From: Pseudomonadota bacterium
GTDB taxonomy: Bacteria; Pseudomonadota; Gammaproteobacteria; Burkholderiales; Burkholderiaceae_C
Length of the DNA: 6,793 nt
Assembly (NCBI GenBank): GCA_023422975.1
Contig: JAFAGF010000004.1
Location: 1 to 6,793, forward strand
Direction: 5' to 3'
Shown: in pieces, positions 1 through 6,695 of the stretch
How positions within the stretch are numbered: position 1 is the stretch's first letter
Layout of the letters: each line of letters opens with the position of its first letter
Position numbers and translations under genes: made by a program
The notes under the pieces: model-generated
Told to the model about the DNA's origin: nothing
What the model saw: the letters and a program-made list of their open reading frames with translations, nothing else
Databases searched by the model: none

Positions 1-667
1 CGCCACCTTGGCGGAATTCATGCAGCAGTTCCGCATCCAAGTGGTATTCGCGGCAGTCTTCACCGGCACGCAGCATGCGCGCGCTGCGCTGCATGGCGCG
101 GATGTGGGCGCGGGCGCTGATCTGGCCTGCGCGGCGCATGATCACCAGCTCATGTGCGTCTTTGACCAGGCGCATCTCGTCCAGCAACGTGCACACGTCA
201 CCTTGCTGGCTGGGGCACAGCGCCCCAGCACGGGTGCGGGCACGCACGCTGCCCAGCCAACCTTCCACGCGCGCAGCCAGGCCTTCGTGCGTGGCAAAGG
301 GCCACCAGACCGTGGCCTGGTTTTCCAGCAGGCGGGGCAGACGGGCATCGATTTCGGCGATCGAATGCGCTTCGCTCACACCCAAGGTGTCTACGGCCGC
401 ATCCGGGCCCAGGCGGTAGCCGTCCCAGATTTCACGCTCCAGGTCTTTGGGCTGGCAAAACAAGGTGCTGCTGCCATCGGCCTTCAAGACCAGGCAGGCA
501 TTCGGTTCGGCAAACCCTGTCAGGTAGTAAAAGTAGCTGTCGTGGCGGAACAGGTAGCTGTTGTCGCGGTTACGGCCACGCTCTGCAGCCGTGGGAATGA
601 TGGCGATGCCGCCATCGCCCAATTGGGCAGCCAGGCGGGCGCGGCGTTGTGCGTAAACAGAGGTCAT
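1..667 (-). CDS. pepP: Xaa-Pro aminopeptidase P, N-terminal part (cut by window edge)
   Basis: PepP removes the N-terminal residue of peptides whose second residue is proline; it is a cytoplasmic metallopeptidase of family M24B. The first 222 codons are present, starting at the ATG at 667 and running off the left edge. Residues 1 to about 150 form the AMP_N (aminopeptidase P N-terminal) domain, with the typical block NSYLFRHDSYFYYLTGF at 36-52 followed by AEPNA. The segment DEMRLVKDAHELVIMRRAG (163-181) marks entry into the catalytic pita-bread domain and matches the E. coli PepP segment containing HEMRLFKSPEEIAVLRRAG, as I recall it. The family is about 440-460 residues long, so roughly half is missing, including all metal ligands; catalytic competence cannot be judged. 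No good Shine-Dalgarno precedes the ATG, but the alignment with PepP supports this start. It lies 94 bp downstream of the permease gene on the same strand and may be co-transcribed with it. Confidence 0.93.
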   Translation of the reverse strand, partial: MTSVYAQRRARLAAQLGDGGIAIIPTAAERGRNRDNSYLFRHDSYFYYLTGFAEPNACLVLKADGSSTLFCQPKDLEREIWDGYRLGPDAAVDTLGVSEAHSIAEIDARLPRLLENQATVWWPFATHEGLAARVEGWLGSVRARTRAGALCPSQQGDVCTLLDEMRLVKDAHELVIMRRAGQISARAHIRAMQRSARMLRAGEDCREYHLDAELLHEFRQGG

Positions 668-684
668 GGCAGCTATCGTAGCGC

Positions 685-704
685 CGCTGCAGTGCACTGC
701 AGCG
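685..704. promoter_or_regulatory. 20-bp perfect palindrome upstream of pepP
   Basis: CGCTGCAGTGCACTGCAGCG is a perfect palindrome with no spacer. It ends 17 bp before the pepP ATG at 667, between the permease stop and pepP. The symmetry fits a dimeric regulator site, or a tight hairpin in the leader mRNA. No T-run follows on either strand, so it is not an intrinsic terminator. Function is inferred only; PstI-like CTGCAG and GTGCAC cores are common in GC-rich DNA, so chance cannot be excluded. Confidence 0.35.
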
Positions 705-761
705 CACAGGGGCTCCGTGCGCATGCCGATCAAGGGTAATCAACCGTCCGCGCCAGCATTT

Positions 762-1520
762 TCAGGCCAGCAGCATGCTCACCCCGGCCACCAGCAACAG
801 GCTGCACACCATCCACTGCAGCATGCGGGTGGACAGCGGCGGTGGAAATTTCACCAGCAGCCACGTCACAGCAGCCACCACAGGCACGGCCACCGCGGCA
901 GTCACCAGCGAGGACAGCGACAGCTCGCCTGCCGGAATCACAATGCCCAGACGCAGCACCACATTAGCCAAAAACATCACCATCAGGCACTGGCGCACCA
1001 ACACAGGCGACAGCGGCTGGCGGTACAGGTGGTAGACCATGGGCGGCCCCGAGGTCGAGAACAGCCCGCCCAGCAGGCCCGAGAGCAGCCCTGCCATCCA
1101 ATTGGCCAGCTTGCCAGAGAGGGTCGATCGCTGCTTTTTTTGCAGCAACAGCACGATGGCGCAGGCAATGATGGTGACGCCCAGCACCATGCGCAGCACG
1201 CGCACCGAATCACCGCTGAGCCAGTGCAGCAGCGCCAGCCCGCCCAGCACCCCCAGCAAGCTGCTGGCCAAAATGGGTTTGAGCAAATCCCAGCGCGGCT
1301 CAAACGGGTGGCTGCGCAAATAGACCAGGCCGTTGACCAGCGACAGCAAGCCCGCCACATTGGCGGCATCGGCAATCGGCATCAGGTGCAGCGCACCGGC
1401 CATGCCCACAAAAATCAGCCCAAAGGCAAAGCCCGTCAGGTTCTGGCAGGCCGACGCCACCACCACCACGCCGATCAGCCACCCGTAGGTGCTCCAGTCC
1501 ACTTCCATGTCTGCATCCAT
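762..1520 (-). CDS. TauE/SafE family membrane permease
   Basis: Predicted inner-membrane transporter of the TauE/SafE family, whose studied members export or import small sulfonates, sulfite or other organic anions; the substrate here cannot be told from sequence. The 252-residue product is mostly hydrophobic, with likely membrane segments near residues 12-25, 28-48, 83-101, 106-126, 138-155 and further ones to the C-terminus (the run ending VSMLLA). Family-like features are the GFAFGLIFVG segment at 30-39 and the GLLGGLFSTSGPPMVYHLYR block around 148-167, the internally repeated glycine/proline signature. Start choice: a longer frame opens with TTG at 1592, but that lies inside the upstream gene's terminator hairpin, so I use ATG 1520; ATG 1508 (248 residues) is also possible, and neither has a strong Shine-Dalgarno. 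It sits between the MurU-like gene and pepP on the same strand. Family assignment is firm, function open. Confidence 0.85.
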   Translation of the reverse strand: MDADMEVDWSTYGWLIGVVVVASACQNLTGFAFGLIFVGMAGALHLMPIADAANVAGLLSLVNGLVYLRSHPFEPRWDLLKPILASSLLGVLGGLALLHWLSGDSVRVLRMVLGVTIIACAIVLLLQKKQRSTLSGKLANWMAGLLSGLLGGLFSTSGPPMVYHLYRQPLSPVLVRQCLMVMFLANVVLRLGIVIPAGELSLSSLVTAAVAVPVVAAVTWLLVKFPPPLSTRMLQWMVCSLLLVAGVSMLLA

Positions 1521-1558
1521 TGACGGCGTTTGCCCCCGCCGCTGCTGTGGGGAGTTTG

Positions 1559-1588
1559 AAAAAAGAAGGAGCTGCCAGCGCAGCTCCT
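1559..1588 (-). terminator. Intrinsic terminator after murU
   Basis: On the minus strand AGGAGCTG and CAGCTCCT form an 8-bp stem around the 6-nt loop CGCTGG, followed directly by the U-rich tract TTCTTTTTT. It stands about 65 bp downstream of the MurU-like stop codon and 40 bp before the chosen permease start, so it should end murU transcripts and uncouple the permease gene from them at least in part. Confidence 0.8.
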
Positions 1589-1651
1589 GCAAGTGATTTA
1601 ACTAATTTTCATACGCAAATAACCAGCACAAGAGCGACAGCAGCTCACTTT

Positions 1652-2425
1652 TTAATGGGATGGCAATGTGTTGAGTTGTGCCAGCCGCTCGGGCGTGCCC
1701 ACATCCGTCCAGCGCCCGGTGTAGAGCGAGGCACCGCAGCGGCCTGCATCCATCGCCTTGCGCAGCAGCGGTGCCAGCGGTGCGGCGATGCCCGTGGGGT
1801 TGCCTGCAGCCATGTCGCACCACGGTGCGGCAAACAGCTCGGCCTTGAGCAAGGCGATGGTGCTGTAGGTGTAGCGCGGTCGCAGGTCACGGCTGGTGTC
1901 TGCGGGCGGCAAATTCACCGCGCGGCCCGTGCCACTGCCCGGCGCGCTTTCATCCAGCCCAAAGTCGCCCTTCGCGTTGTGCGCGGGGTTGGGCACCAGC
2001 CACACATGGGCCAGGTCATCGGATTGCGCAAAGGCCTGCGCCACCGCTGCGTCAAACACAAAGTCCGGCGCCAACACATCGCCCGCCGCCAGCCAAAACG
2101 CATCGCCCAGCAGGGGCAGCGCGCGGGCGATGCCACCTGCGGTTTCCAACGCATGACCAAAATCCGTTTGCTCGTGCGAATACTGCAACTGCATGCCTTG
2201 CTGCGGCCACTGCGCATTCAGGTGCGCAGGAATTTGCGTGCCCAGCCATGCGGTATTGACCACCACCTGCCGCGTGCCATCGCGCTGCAACGCGGCCATG
2301 TGCCAGTCCAGCAAAGCACGGCCTTGCACGGTCAGCAAAGGCTTGGGGGTGGTGTCAGTCAGCGGGCGCATGCGCTCGCCGCGGCCTGCGGCCAGCAGCA
2401 TGGCGGGAAGGTTTGCAAAAGTCAT
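1652..2425 (-). CDS. murU: MurU-like N-acetylmuramate 1-phosphate uridylyltransferase
   Basis: Cytoplasmic nucleotidyltransferase of the sugar-phosphate (GT-A fold) superfamily, 257 residues. Its closest remembered match is MurU of Pseudomonas, which makes UDP-MurNAc from MurNAc-1-phosphate and UTP in the cell-wall recycling route that bypasses de novo synthesis (and so fosfomycin). Seen: the nucleotide-binding signature AAGRGERMRPLTDTTPKPLL at 12-31, the block ETAGGIARALPLLGD at 94-108 (Pseudomonas has ETGGGI), a metal-binding GDV at 115-117 (Asp116), and the C-terminal GRWTDVGTPERL at 237-248 with candidate second metal ligand Asp241. A loop of about 25 extra residues near 155-180 makes it longer than Pseudomonas MurU (about 223). 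ATG 2425 has only a distant AAGGA 14 nt upstream. The partner kinase gene amgK, usually next to murU, is not next to it here; the upstream neighbour is divergent tkt. A sugar-1-phosphate transferase of other specificity remains possible. Confidence 0.82.
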   Translation of the reverse strand: MTFANLPAMLLAAGRGERMRPLTDTTPKPLLTVQGRALLDWHMAALQRDGTRQVVVNTAWLGTQIPAHLNAQWPQQGMQLQYSHEQTDFGHALETAGGIARALPLLGDAFWLAAGDVLAPDFVFDAAVAQAFAQSDDLAHVWLVPNPAHNAKGDFGLDESAPGSGTGRAVNLPPADTSRDLRPRYTYSTIALLKAELFAAPWCDMAAGNPTGIAAPLAPLLRKAMDAGRCGASLYTGRWTDVGTPERLAQLNTLPSH

Positions 2426-2442
2426 GGGCTACCAGTTTTTCC

Positions 2443-2462
2443 TTGCGTGCACACACACGCAA
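2443..2462. promoter_or_regulatory. Inverted repeat TTGCGTG-N6-CACGCAA in the murU/tkt divergent region
   Basis: Perfect 7-bp arms TTGCGTG (2443-2449) and CACGCAA (2456-2462) are separated by CACACA. The dyad begins 18 bp upstream of the murU start and lies 115 bp before the tkt start, overlapping the murU leader and its weak AAGGA. The 20-bp size and position fit an operator for a dimeric regulator acting on murU, possibly on both genes; alternatively it is a leader-RNA hairpin. No regulator is identified. Confidence 0.4.
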
Positions 2463-2503
2463 CAGCCCACACTGTAGGCGATGCAGGGGGCTATGTAATC
2501 GCA

Positions 2504-2535
2504 TGGAAACCGGCTGTGGCACACATCGGTAAAAT
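2504..2535 (+). promoter_or_regulatory. Possible tkt promoter
   Basis: TAAAAT at 2530-2535 matches the sigma-70 -10 consensus in five of six positions and lies 41 bp before the tkt ATG. The -35 is poor: TGGAAA at 2504-2509 with a 20-bp spacer is the best I find, so only the -10 carries weight. An experimentally mapped start near 2541-2543 would be expected. Confidence 0.3.
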
Positions 2536-2576
2536 CCCGGCATCTTTTGAATCAATCCCTCCGGAAAATCCTTCCC

Positions 2577-4619
2577 ATGGCAAACACCCCAATGATGGCC
2601 AACGCAATCCGCGCGCTGGCGATGGACGCAGTGCAACAAGCTAACTCCGGCCACCCCGGTGCCCCCATGGGCATGGCCGACATGGCAGTGGCGCTGTGGA
2701 GCCGCCACCTGCAGCACAACCCCGTGAACCCCCACTGGGCCAACCGCGACCGTTTCATCTTGTCGAACGGCCACGGCTCCATGCTGATTTACGCGCTGCT
2801 GCACCTGAGCGGTTACGACCTGCCCATGGAAGAGATCAAGAACTTCCGCCAACTGCACAGCAAGACCGCGGGCCACCCTGAGGTGGGCATCACCCCCGGC
2901 GTGGAAACCACCACAGGCCCGCTGGGCCAAGGCATCACCAATGCGGTGGGTTTTGCACTGTCGGAAAAGCTGCTGGCTGCGGAGTTCAACCAGCCCAAGC
3001 ACGCCATCGTGGACCACCACACCTTCGTCTTCATGGGCGACGGTTGCTTGATGGAAGGCATCTCGCACGAAGCCGCTTCGCTGGCGGGCGCCTGGAAGCT
3101 GAACAAGCTGATCGCCCTGTGGGACGACAACGAAATCTCCATCGACGGCAAGGTCACCCCTTGGTTTGCCGACAACACCCCCGCACGCTTTGAAGCCTAC
3201 GGCTGGAACGTGATCAAGGGCGTGGACGGCCACAACGTGGACGCCGTAGACGCTGCGATTGCCCAAGCCAAGAAGAGCAAGGACAAGCCCACCCTGATCT
3301 GCTGCAAGACGCACATCGGCAAGGGCTCGCCCAACCGTGCCAACACTTCCAAGGCCCACGGCGAGCCTTTGGGTGCCGACGAAATTGCACTGACCCGCGC
3401 TGCGCTGGGTTGGACTGCTGCACCTTTCGAAATCCCTGCCGACGTGTACGCCGACTGGGATTGCAAGGCTGCCGGCAAGAAGGCCGAAGCGGCATGGAAC
3501 AAGAAGTTCGCTGCTTACGCCAAGGCATTCCCTGAGCAAGCGGCTGAATTCACACGCCGCATGGCCGGTGACCTGCCCGCGAACTTCCTGGAAACAGCGA
3601 TGAACATCGCTTCCGCCGCACACGACACCGGCGCCACCGTGGCCAGCCGCAAGGCCAGCCAACTGGCACTGGAAGGTTTGACCGCTGCATTGCCCGAACT
3701 GCTGGGCGGCTCTGCCGACCTGACCGGCTCCAACCTGACCAACACCAAGTCCACCCCCGCTTTCCGCGTGGACGACAAGGGCGCCGTGGTCAAGACCGAA
3801 GACGGCAAGATCGGCCGCCACATCAACTACGGTGTGCGCGAGTTCGGTATGGCTGCCATCATGAACGGTGTCGCGCTGCACGGTGGCTACATCCCTTACG
3901 GCGGCACCTTCATGACCTTCTCGGACTACAGCCGCAATGCGATTCGCATGGCTGCGCTGATGAAGCAACGCGTGATCCACGTGTTCACCCACGACTCCAT
4001 CGGTCTGGGCGAAGACGGCCCCACCCACCAGTCCATCGAGCATGCTGCTTCGCTGCGCCTGATCCCCGGTCTGGACGTATGGCGCCCTGCCGACACGACA
4101 GAAACTGCCGTGGCATGGACGGTGGCCCTGAGCCAGAAGAACAAGCCGACCGCCCTGTTGCTGAGCCGCCAGAATCTGGCGTACTCGCCCAAGTCGGAAG
4201 ACGCGCTGGACAACATCGCCTGCGGTGCGTACGTGCTGTCTGAACCCAAGGACGTAGGCCTGAAGGGCAAGGCACAGGCCGTGATCATTGCCACCGGCTC
4301 TGAAGTGCAATTGGCCTTGGCTGCGCAAAAGCAGCTGGCCGAGCAAAAGATTGCCGTGCGCGTGGTCTCCATGCCCAGCACCACCACCTTCGACAAGCAA
4401 GACGTGGCGTACAAGACATCGGTACTGCCCGCAGGCATTCCCCGCATCGCCGTCGAAATGGGTGTGACCGACTTCTGGTGGAAGTACGGCTGCGCCGCCG
4501 TGGTCGGTATCGACACCTACGGCGAATCGGCTCCCGCACCGGTGCTGTTCAAGCACTTTGGCTTCACGGCTGACAACGTGAGCGCCACCGTGATGGAAAC
4601 CATTGCGCGCAACAAGTAA
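2577..4619 (+). CDS. tkt: Transketolase
   Basis: Cytoplasmic thiamine-diphosphate enzyme moving two-carbon ketol units between sugar phosphates in the non-oxidative pentose-phosphate pathway (xylulose-5-P donor; ribose-5-P or erythrose-4-P acceptor). 680 residues, close to the usual 660-680. The ThDP-binding domain spans about 1-335, the pyrimidine domain about 355-530, and the C-terminal domain the rest. Seen: His26 in SGHPGAP, His66 in SNGHGSM, GPLGQG at 114-119, the GDG motif with Asp155 and Glu160 and metal ligand Asn185 in DDNEISIDG, His261 in SKAHGEPLG, catalytic Glu422 in [12 protein letters not shown] and His484 in EDGPTHQ. These equal E. coli numbering up to 261 and are shifted by 11 later, owing to an insertion near [16 protein letters not shown] 2577 is chosen over an in-frame TTG at 2547 because family members start MANT...; only CCGGAAAA serves as ribosome site. 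All key residues are intact. Codons are highly biased. It is followed by a hairpin and gap. Confidence 0.97.
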   Translation: MANTPMMANAIRALAMDAVQQANSGHPGAPMGMADMAVALWSRHLQHNPVNPHWANRDRFILSNGHGSMLIYALLHLSGYDLPMEEIKNFRQLHSKTAGHPEVGITPGVETTTGPLGQGITNAVGFALSEKLLAAEFNQPKHAIVDHHTFVFMGDGCLMEGISHEAASLAGAWKLNKLIALWDDNEISIDGKVTPWFADNTPARFEAYGWNVIKGVDGHNVDAVDAAIAQAKKSKDKPTLICCKTHIGKGSPNRANTSKAHGEPLGADEIALTRAALGWTAAPFEIPADVYADWDCKAAGKKAEAAWNKKFAAYAKAFPEQAAEFTRRMAGDLPANFLETAMNIASAAHDTGATVASRKASQLALEGLTAALPELLGGSADLTGSNLTNTKSTPAFRVDDKGAVVKTEDGKIGRHINYGVREFGMAAIMNGVALHGGYIPYGGTFMTFSDYSRNAIRMAALMKQRVIHVFTHDSIGLGEDGPTHQSIEHAASLRLIPGLDVWRPADTTETAVAWTVALSQKNKPTALLLSRQNLAYSPKSEDALDNIACGAYVLSEPKDVGLKGKAQAVIIATGSEVQLALAAQKQLAEQKIAVRVVSMPSTTTFDKQDVAYKTSVLPAGIPRIAVEMGVTDFWWKYGCAAVVGIDTYGESAPAPVLFKHFGFTADNVSATVMETIARNK

Positions 4620-4628
4620 TCACGACTG

Positions 4629-4666
4629 AAACACCCGCCCAAGCCTTGGCTGCGGCGGGTGTTTTT
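4629..4666 (+). terminator. Intrinsic terminator or attenuator between tkt and gap
   Basis: AAACACCCGCC (4629-4639) pairs with GGCGGGTGTTT (4654-4664), an 11-bp GC-rich stem; the apex holds an inner AGCC-TT-GGCT hairpin. The T-run TTTTT spans 4662-4666. It starts 9 bp after the tkt stop and ends 47 bp before the gap start. Since little room remains for a gap promoter, it probably sets the tkt:gap ratio by partial termination, or gap has a promoter inside the tkt 3' end. Confidence 0.85.
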
Positions 4667-4671
4667 CGTAG

Positions 4672-5712
<1,041 letters not shown>

Positions 5713-5742
5713 TCCTTGGTGATTACAAACAAATTAGCCTCT

Positions 5743-5763
5743 AGCGCTTATGCAGTAAGCGCT
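5743..5763. repeat. Palindromic dyad AGCGCTTA-N5-TAAGCGCT downstream of gap
   Basis: Perfect 8-bp arms AGCGCTTA (5743-5750) and TAAGCGCT (5756-5763) surround TGCAG. It lies 30 bp after the gap stop and 10 bp before the bidirectional terminator, with TAGCCTC on its left and GATAGCTAT on its right. I recall similar AGCGCTT dyads flanked by TAGCTAT-type sequence as scattered intergenic elements in Comamonadaceae, but only one copy is in this window. It may instead be a second mRNA-stabilising hairpin for gap. Confidence 0.5.
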
Positions 5764-5773
5764 GATAGCTATG

Positions 5774-5805
5774 AAAAAAGCCAAGTCTGAGACTTGGCTT
5801 TTTTT
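5774..5805. terminator. Strong bidirectional intrinsic terminator after gap
   Basis: AAAAAAGCCAAGTC (5774-5787) and GACTTGGCTTTTTT (5791-5804) form a perfect 14-bp stem with the 3-nt loop TGA, giving a T-run of seven on the plus strand (5799-5805) and six on the minus strand. It ends gap transcription and can also catch minus-strand transcription from the small gene at 5952-6212. Confidence 0.92.
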
Positions 5806-5896
5806 GCATCTGCAGACCTTACGCCGTACCCAGCACCAGGTTCACAGCGCGCAGGCCGCAAGGGAACTGCCCGCCGCCCCCATCCACTGCAGCATC
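5806..5896. other. Spacer between two terminators
   Basis: This GC-rich 91-bp stretch lies between the bidirectional terminator and the minus-strand terminator of the small gene. On the minus strand one frame is open from about 5947 to a TAA at 5820-5822, reading GGGGQFPCGLRAVNLVLGTA at its end, without an ATG or ribosome site. I do not recognise it; it is probably chance or a decayed 3' gene end. Confidence 0.25.
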
Positions 5897-5919
5897 AAAA
5901 AGCCAGCGCAAGGCTGGCT
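5897..5919 (-). terminator. Intrinsic terminator of the small minus-strand gene
   Basis: On the minus strand AGCCAGC and GCTGGCT form a 7-bp stem around CTTGC, followed by TTTTT (complement of 5901-5897). It starts 32 bp after the stop codon of the 5952-6212 gene, supporting that gene as a real independent transcription unit. Confidence 0.75.
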
Positions 5920-5951
5920 GGAGCGAAGCCACCGGACTGCCGCTGCGCAGC

Positions 5952-6212
5952 CTAGGACAGGATCACGATGCAGCCCTCGTCCACATAGAACAGGAATTCT
6001 TCGCGCGCTACCGTCACGGTCATGGGCTGGCCTTCACTCAGCCATGACAGCACCATGCTGGCAATGGCCACATCCACCTGCACCTCCTGCCCCACAGGGA
6101 TGACTTCGGTCGGGCCATCCCCCACGCGGTGCTGCACACGGCCCTCAATTCGTGCCTTGAAACGATCCGGCAGCGCAGTGCTGGCCGCAGGTGTGTACGT
6201 TGCTGTGGTCAT
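5952..6212 (-). CDS. Small protein of unknown function, 86 residues
   Basis: I do not recognise this protein. It begins MTTATYTPAAS and ends GCIVILS. There is no signal peptide, no long membrane helix and only one cysteine (Cys81). The pattern of alternating hydrophobic residues (KARIEGRVQHRV, EVIPVGQEVQVDV, QPMTVTVAREEFLFYV) suggests a small soluble, mostly beta-stranded domain with one short helix near ASMVLSWLS (51-59). The start is decided by a near-perfect AAGGAGG four bases before ATG 6212; the same frame stays open up to 6419, but that extension has no ribosome site and a non-protein-like composition. A dedicated terminator follows. The gene converges on gap and diverges from aspA across a long regulatory region. 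That it is a gene is well supported; a role linked to aspA is only a guess from position. Confidence 0.8.
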   Translation of the reverse strand: MTTATYTPAASTALPDRFKARIEGRVQHRVGDGPTEVIPVGQEVQVDVAIASMVLSWLSEGQPMTVTVAREEFLFYVDEGCIVILS

Positions 6213-6216
6213 CCGT

Positions 6217-6223
6217 CCTCCTT
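6217..6223 (-). promoter_or_regulatory. Ribosome binding site AAGGAGG that fixes the small-gene start
   Basis: AAGGAGG on the minus strand is fully complementary to the 16S rRNA 3' end and stands four bases before the ATG at 6212. It is the best Shine-Dalgarno in the window and argues against the longer 155-codon reading that would start at 6419. Confidence 0.85.
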
Positions 6224-6381
6224 GTTGTTGCCGCACGGCGCAACGCCATGCTTTCTGGCCCCACTGTAGCCACGGCCCTTCCATCGGTCTGTCAGCAAGG
6301 TTGCCATTTCCCGGGGCAAGCGTTTCGAGATGTTTTCTCTCTGTGCTGCGCGGTATGCGAATGCACCAATTTGGGAATGTT

Positions 6382-6404
6382 ATTCGCACTATTTCAGTGC
6401 GAAT
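6382..6404. promoter_or_regulatory. 23-bp inverted repeat, operator candidate between small gene and aspA
   Basis: ATTCGCACT (6382-6390) and AGTGCGAAT (6396-6404) are perfect 9-bp arms around ATTTC. Further half-sites are TGCGAAT at 6356-6362 and TTCGCAC at 6475-6481. A dimer-sized dyad with repeated half-sites in a divergent promoter region fits a transcription factor operator. There is no T-run typical of a terminator. The regulator is unknown. Confidence 0.55.
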
Positions 6405-6435
6405 TTTGTCTAAAAACAACCAATCTATGTGTTTT

Positions 6436-6554
6436 ATTCATTTCAATGCCCATTTATTCATCTAATTCATACTTTTCGCACCCAAAAAGCGCAGTCGCAA
6501 CGCATGTATGCACAAACACAGTGCAATCTATGCAAAAAAGATTTCATAATTCAT
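6436..6554. repeat. ATTCAT box repeats upstream of aspA
   Basis: ATTCAT occurs at 6436-6441, 6456-6461, 6465-6470 and 6549-6554. The first two are part of a longer TTTATTCAT direct repeat (6433-6441 and 6453-6461) with a 20-bp period, about two helical turns; the last two share TAATTCAT. This could be a cooperative activator site or simply AT-rich promoter DNA. Confidence 0.3.
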
Positions 6555-6613
6555 GCATCGCCCTGCACCACTGGGCACCGCACATACAGCGCTTTCGGTG
6601 GTCAGGGCGTTGC

Positions 6614-6658
6614 CACGTGTGCATTGAAACGCCGCCTGCTGGGCGGCGTTTGCACGTG
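6614..6658 (+). promoter_or_regulatory. Terminator-like hairpin in the aspA leader
   Basis: The core AAACGCCGCC (6627-6636) and GGCGGCGTTT (6642-6651) is a perfect 10-bp stem with loop TGCTG. Outside it CACGTG (6614-6619) can pair with CACGTG (6653-6658) across an asymmetric internal loop. Only three T follow the core before GCACGTG, so it is a weak terminator at best. It ends 37 bp before the aspA start and no plus-strand gene precedes it after gap, so it is either a leader attenuator/stability element of aspA or the 3' end of a small RNA. Confidence 0.45.
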
Positions 6659-6695
6659 CGTCCCGTCTGATTTATTGCATGAGAGAGTGATAGCT

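Larger units (their letters stand above)
6224..6695. other. Long divergent intergenic region, small gene / aspA
   Basis: No convincing gene was found in this 472-bp stretch on either strand. From about 6360 to 6560 it is clearly richer in A and T than the rest of the window. It carries an inverted repeat (6382-6404) with extra half-sites, ATTCAT boxes between 6436 and 6554, a 9-bp direct repeat CAATCTATG (6421-6429 and 6524-6532) and a GC-rich hairpin (6614-6658). Promoters for both flanking genes should lie here; I see no clean -35/-10 pair, the best -10 toward aspA being CATAAT at 6545-6550. Confidence 0.6.

Noticed and set aside
8..739. 243-codon plus-strand open frame across pepP
   Set aside because: The minus-strand reading is unmistakably PepP; the plus frame has no motif and an atypical composition.
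666..1523. Histidine- and glutamine-rich plus-strand frame opposite the permease
   Set aside because: The His/Gln richness is the complement of Leu/Val/Gly codons of a membrane protein read in another frame; the permease reading has clear membrane segments and family motifs.
2547..2576. TTG start for tkt ten codons upstream
   Set aside because: The added residues are not family-like, and the ATG at 2577 gives the standard MANT... N-terminus with residue numbering matching E. coli transketolase.
2355..4556. 733-codon open frame on the minus strand opposite tkt
   Set aside because: It is fully antisense to a complete transketolase with all catalytic residues. Strong codon bias in tkt avoids the codons that would give antisense stops, which opens such shadow frames; its composition is rich in His, Gly and Val with no family resemblance.
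6281..6320. Possible sigma-54 promoter (TGGCAAC...TTGC on the minus strand)
   Set aside because: The spacing between the GG and GC elements is seven bases instead of the required ten.
6213..6419. Extension of the small gene to a 155-residue protein
   Set aside because: The AAGGAGG site at 6217-6223 fixes the start at 6212, and the extension overlaps the inverted repeat region with no ribosome site of its own.
6191..6670. 159-codon plus-strand frame before aspA
   Set aside because: It overlaps the small gene's start and crosses AT-rich control DNA and the leader hairpin; composition is not protein-like and no ribosome site is seen.
6679..6690. Minimal upstream frame ATG AGA GAG TGA just before aspA
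   Set aside because: It overlaps the purine stretch that serves as the aspA ribosome site, so the ATG is most likely incidental; no leader-peptide codon pattern is visible.
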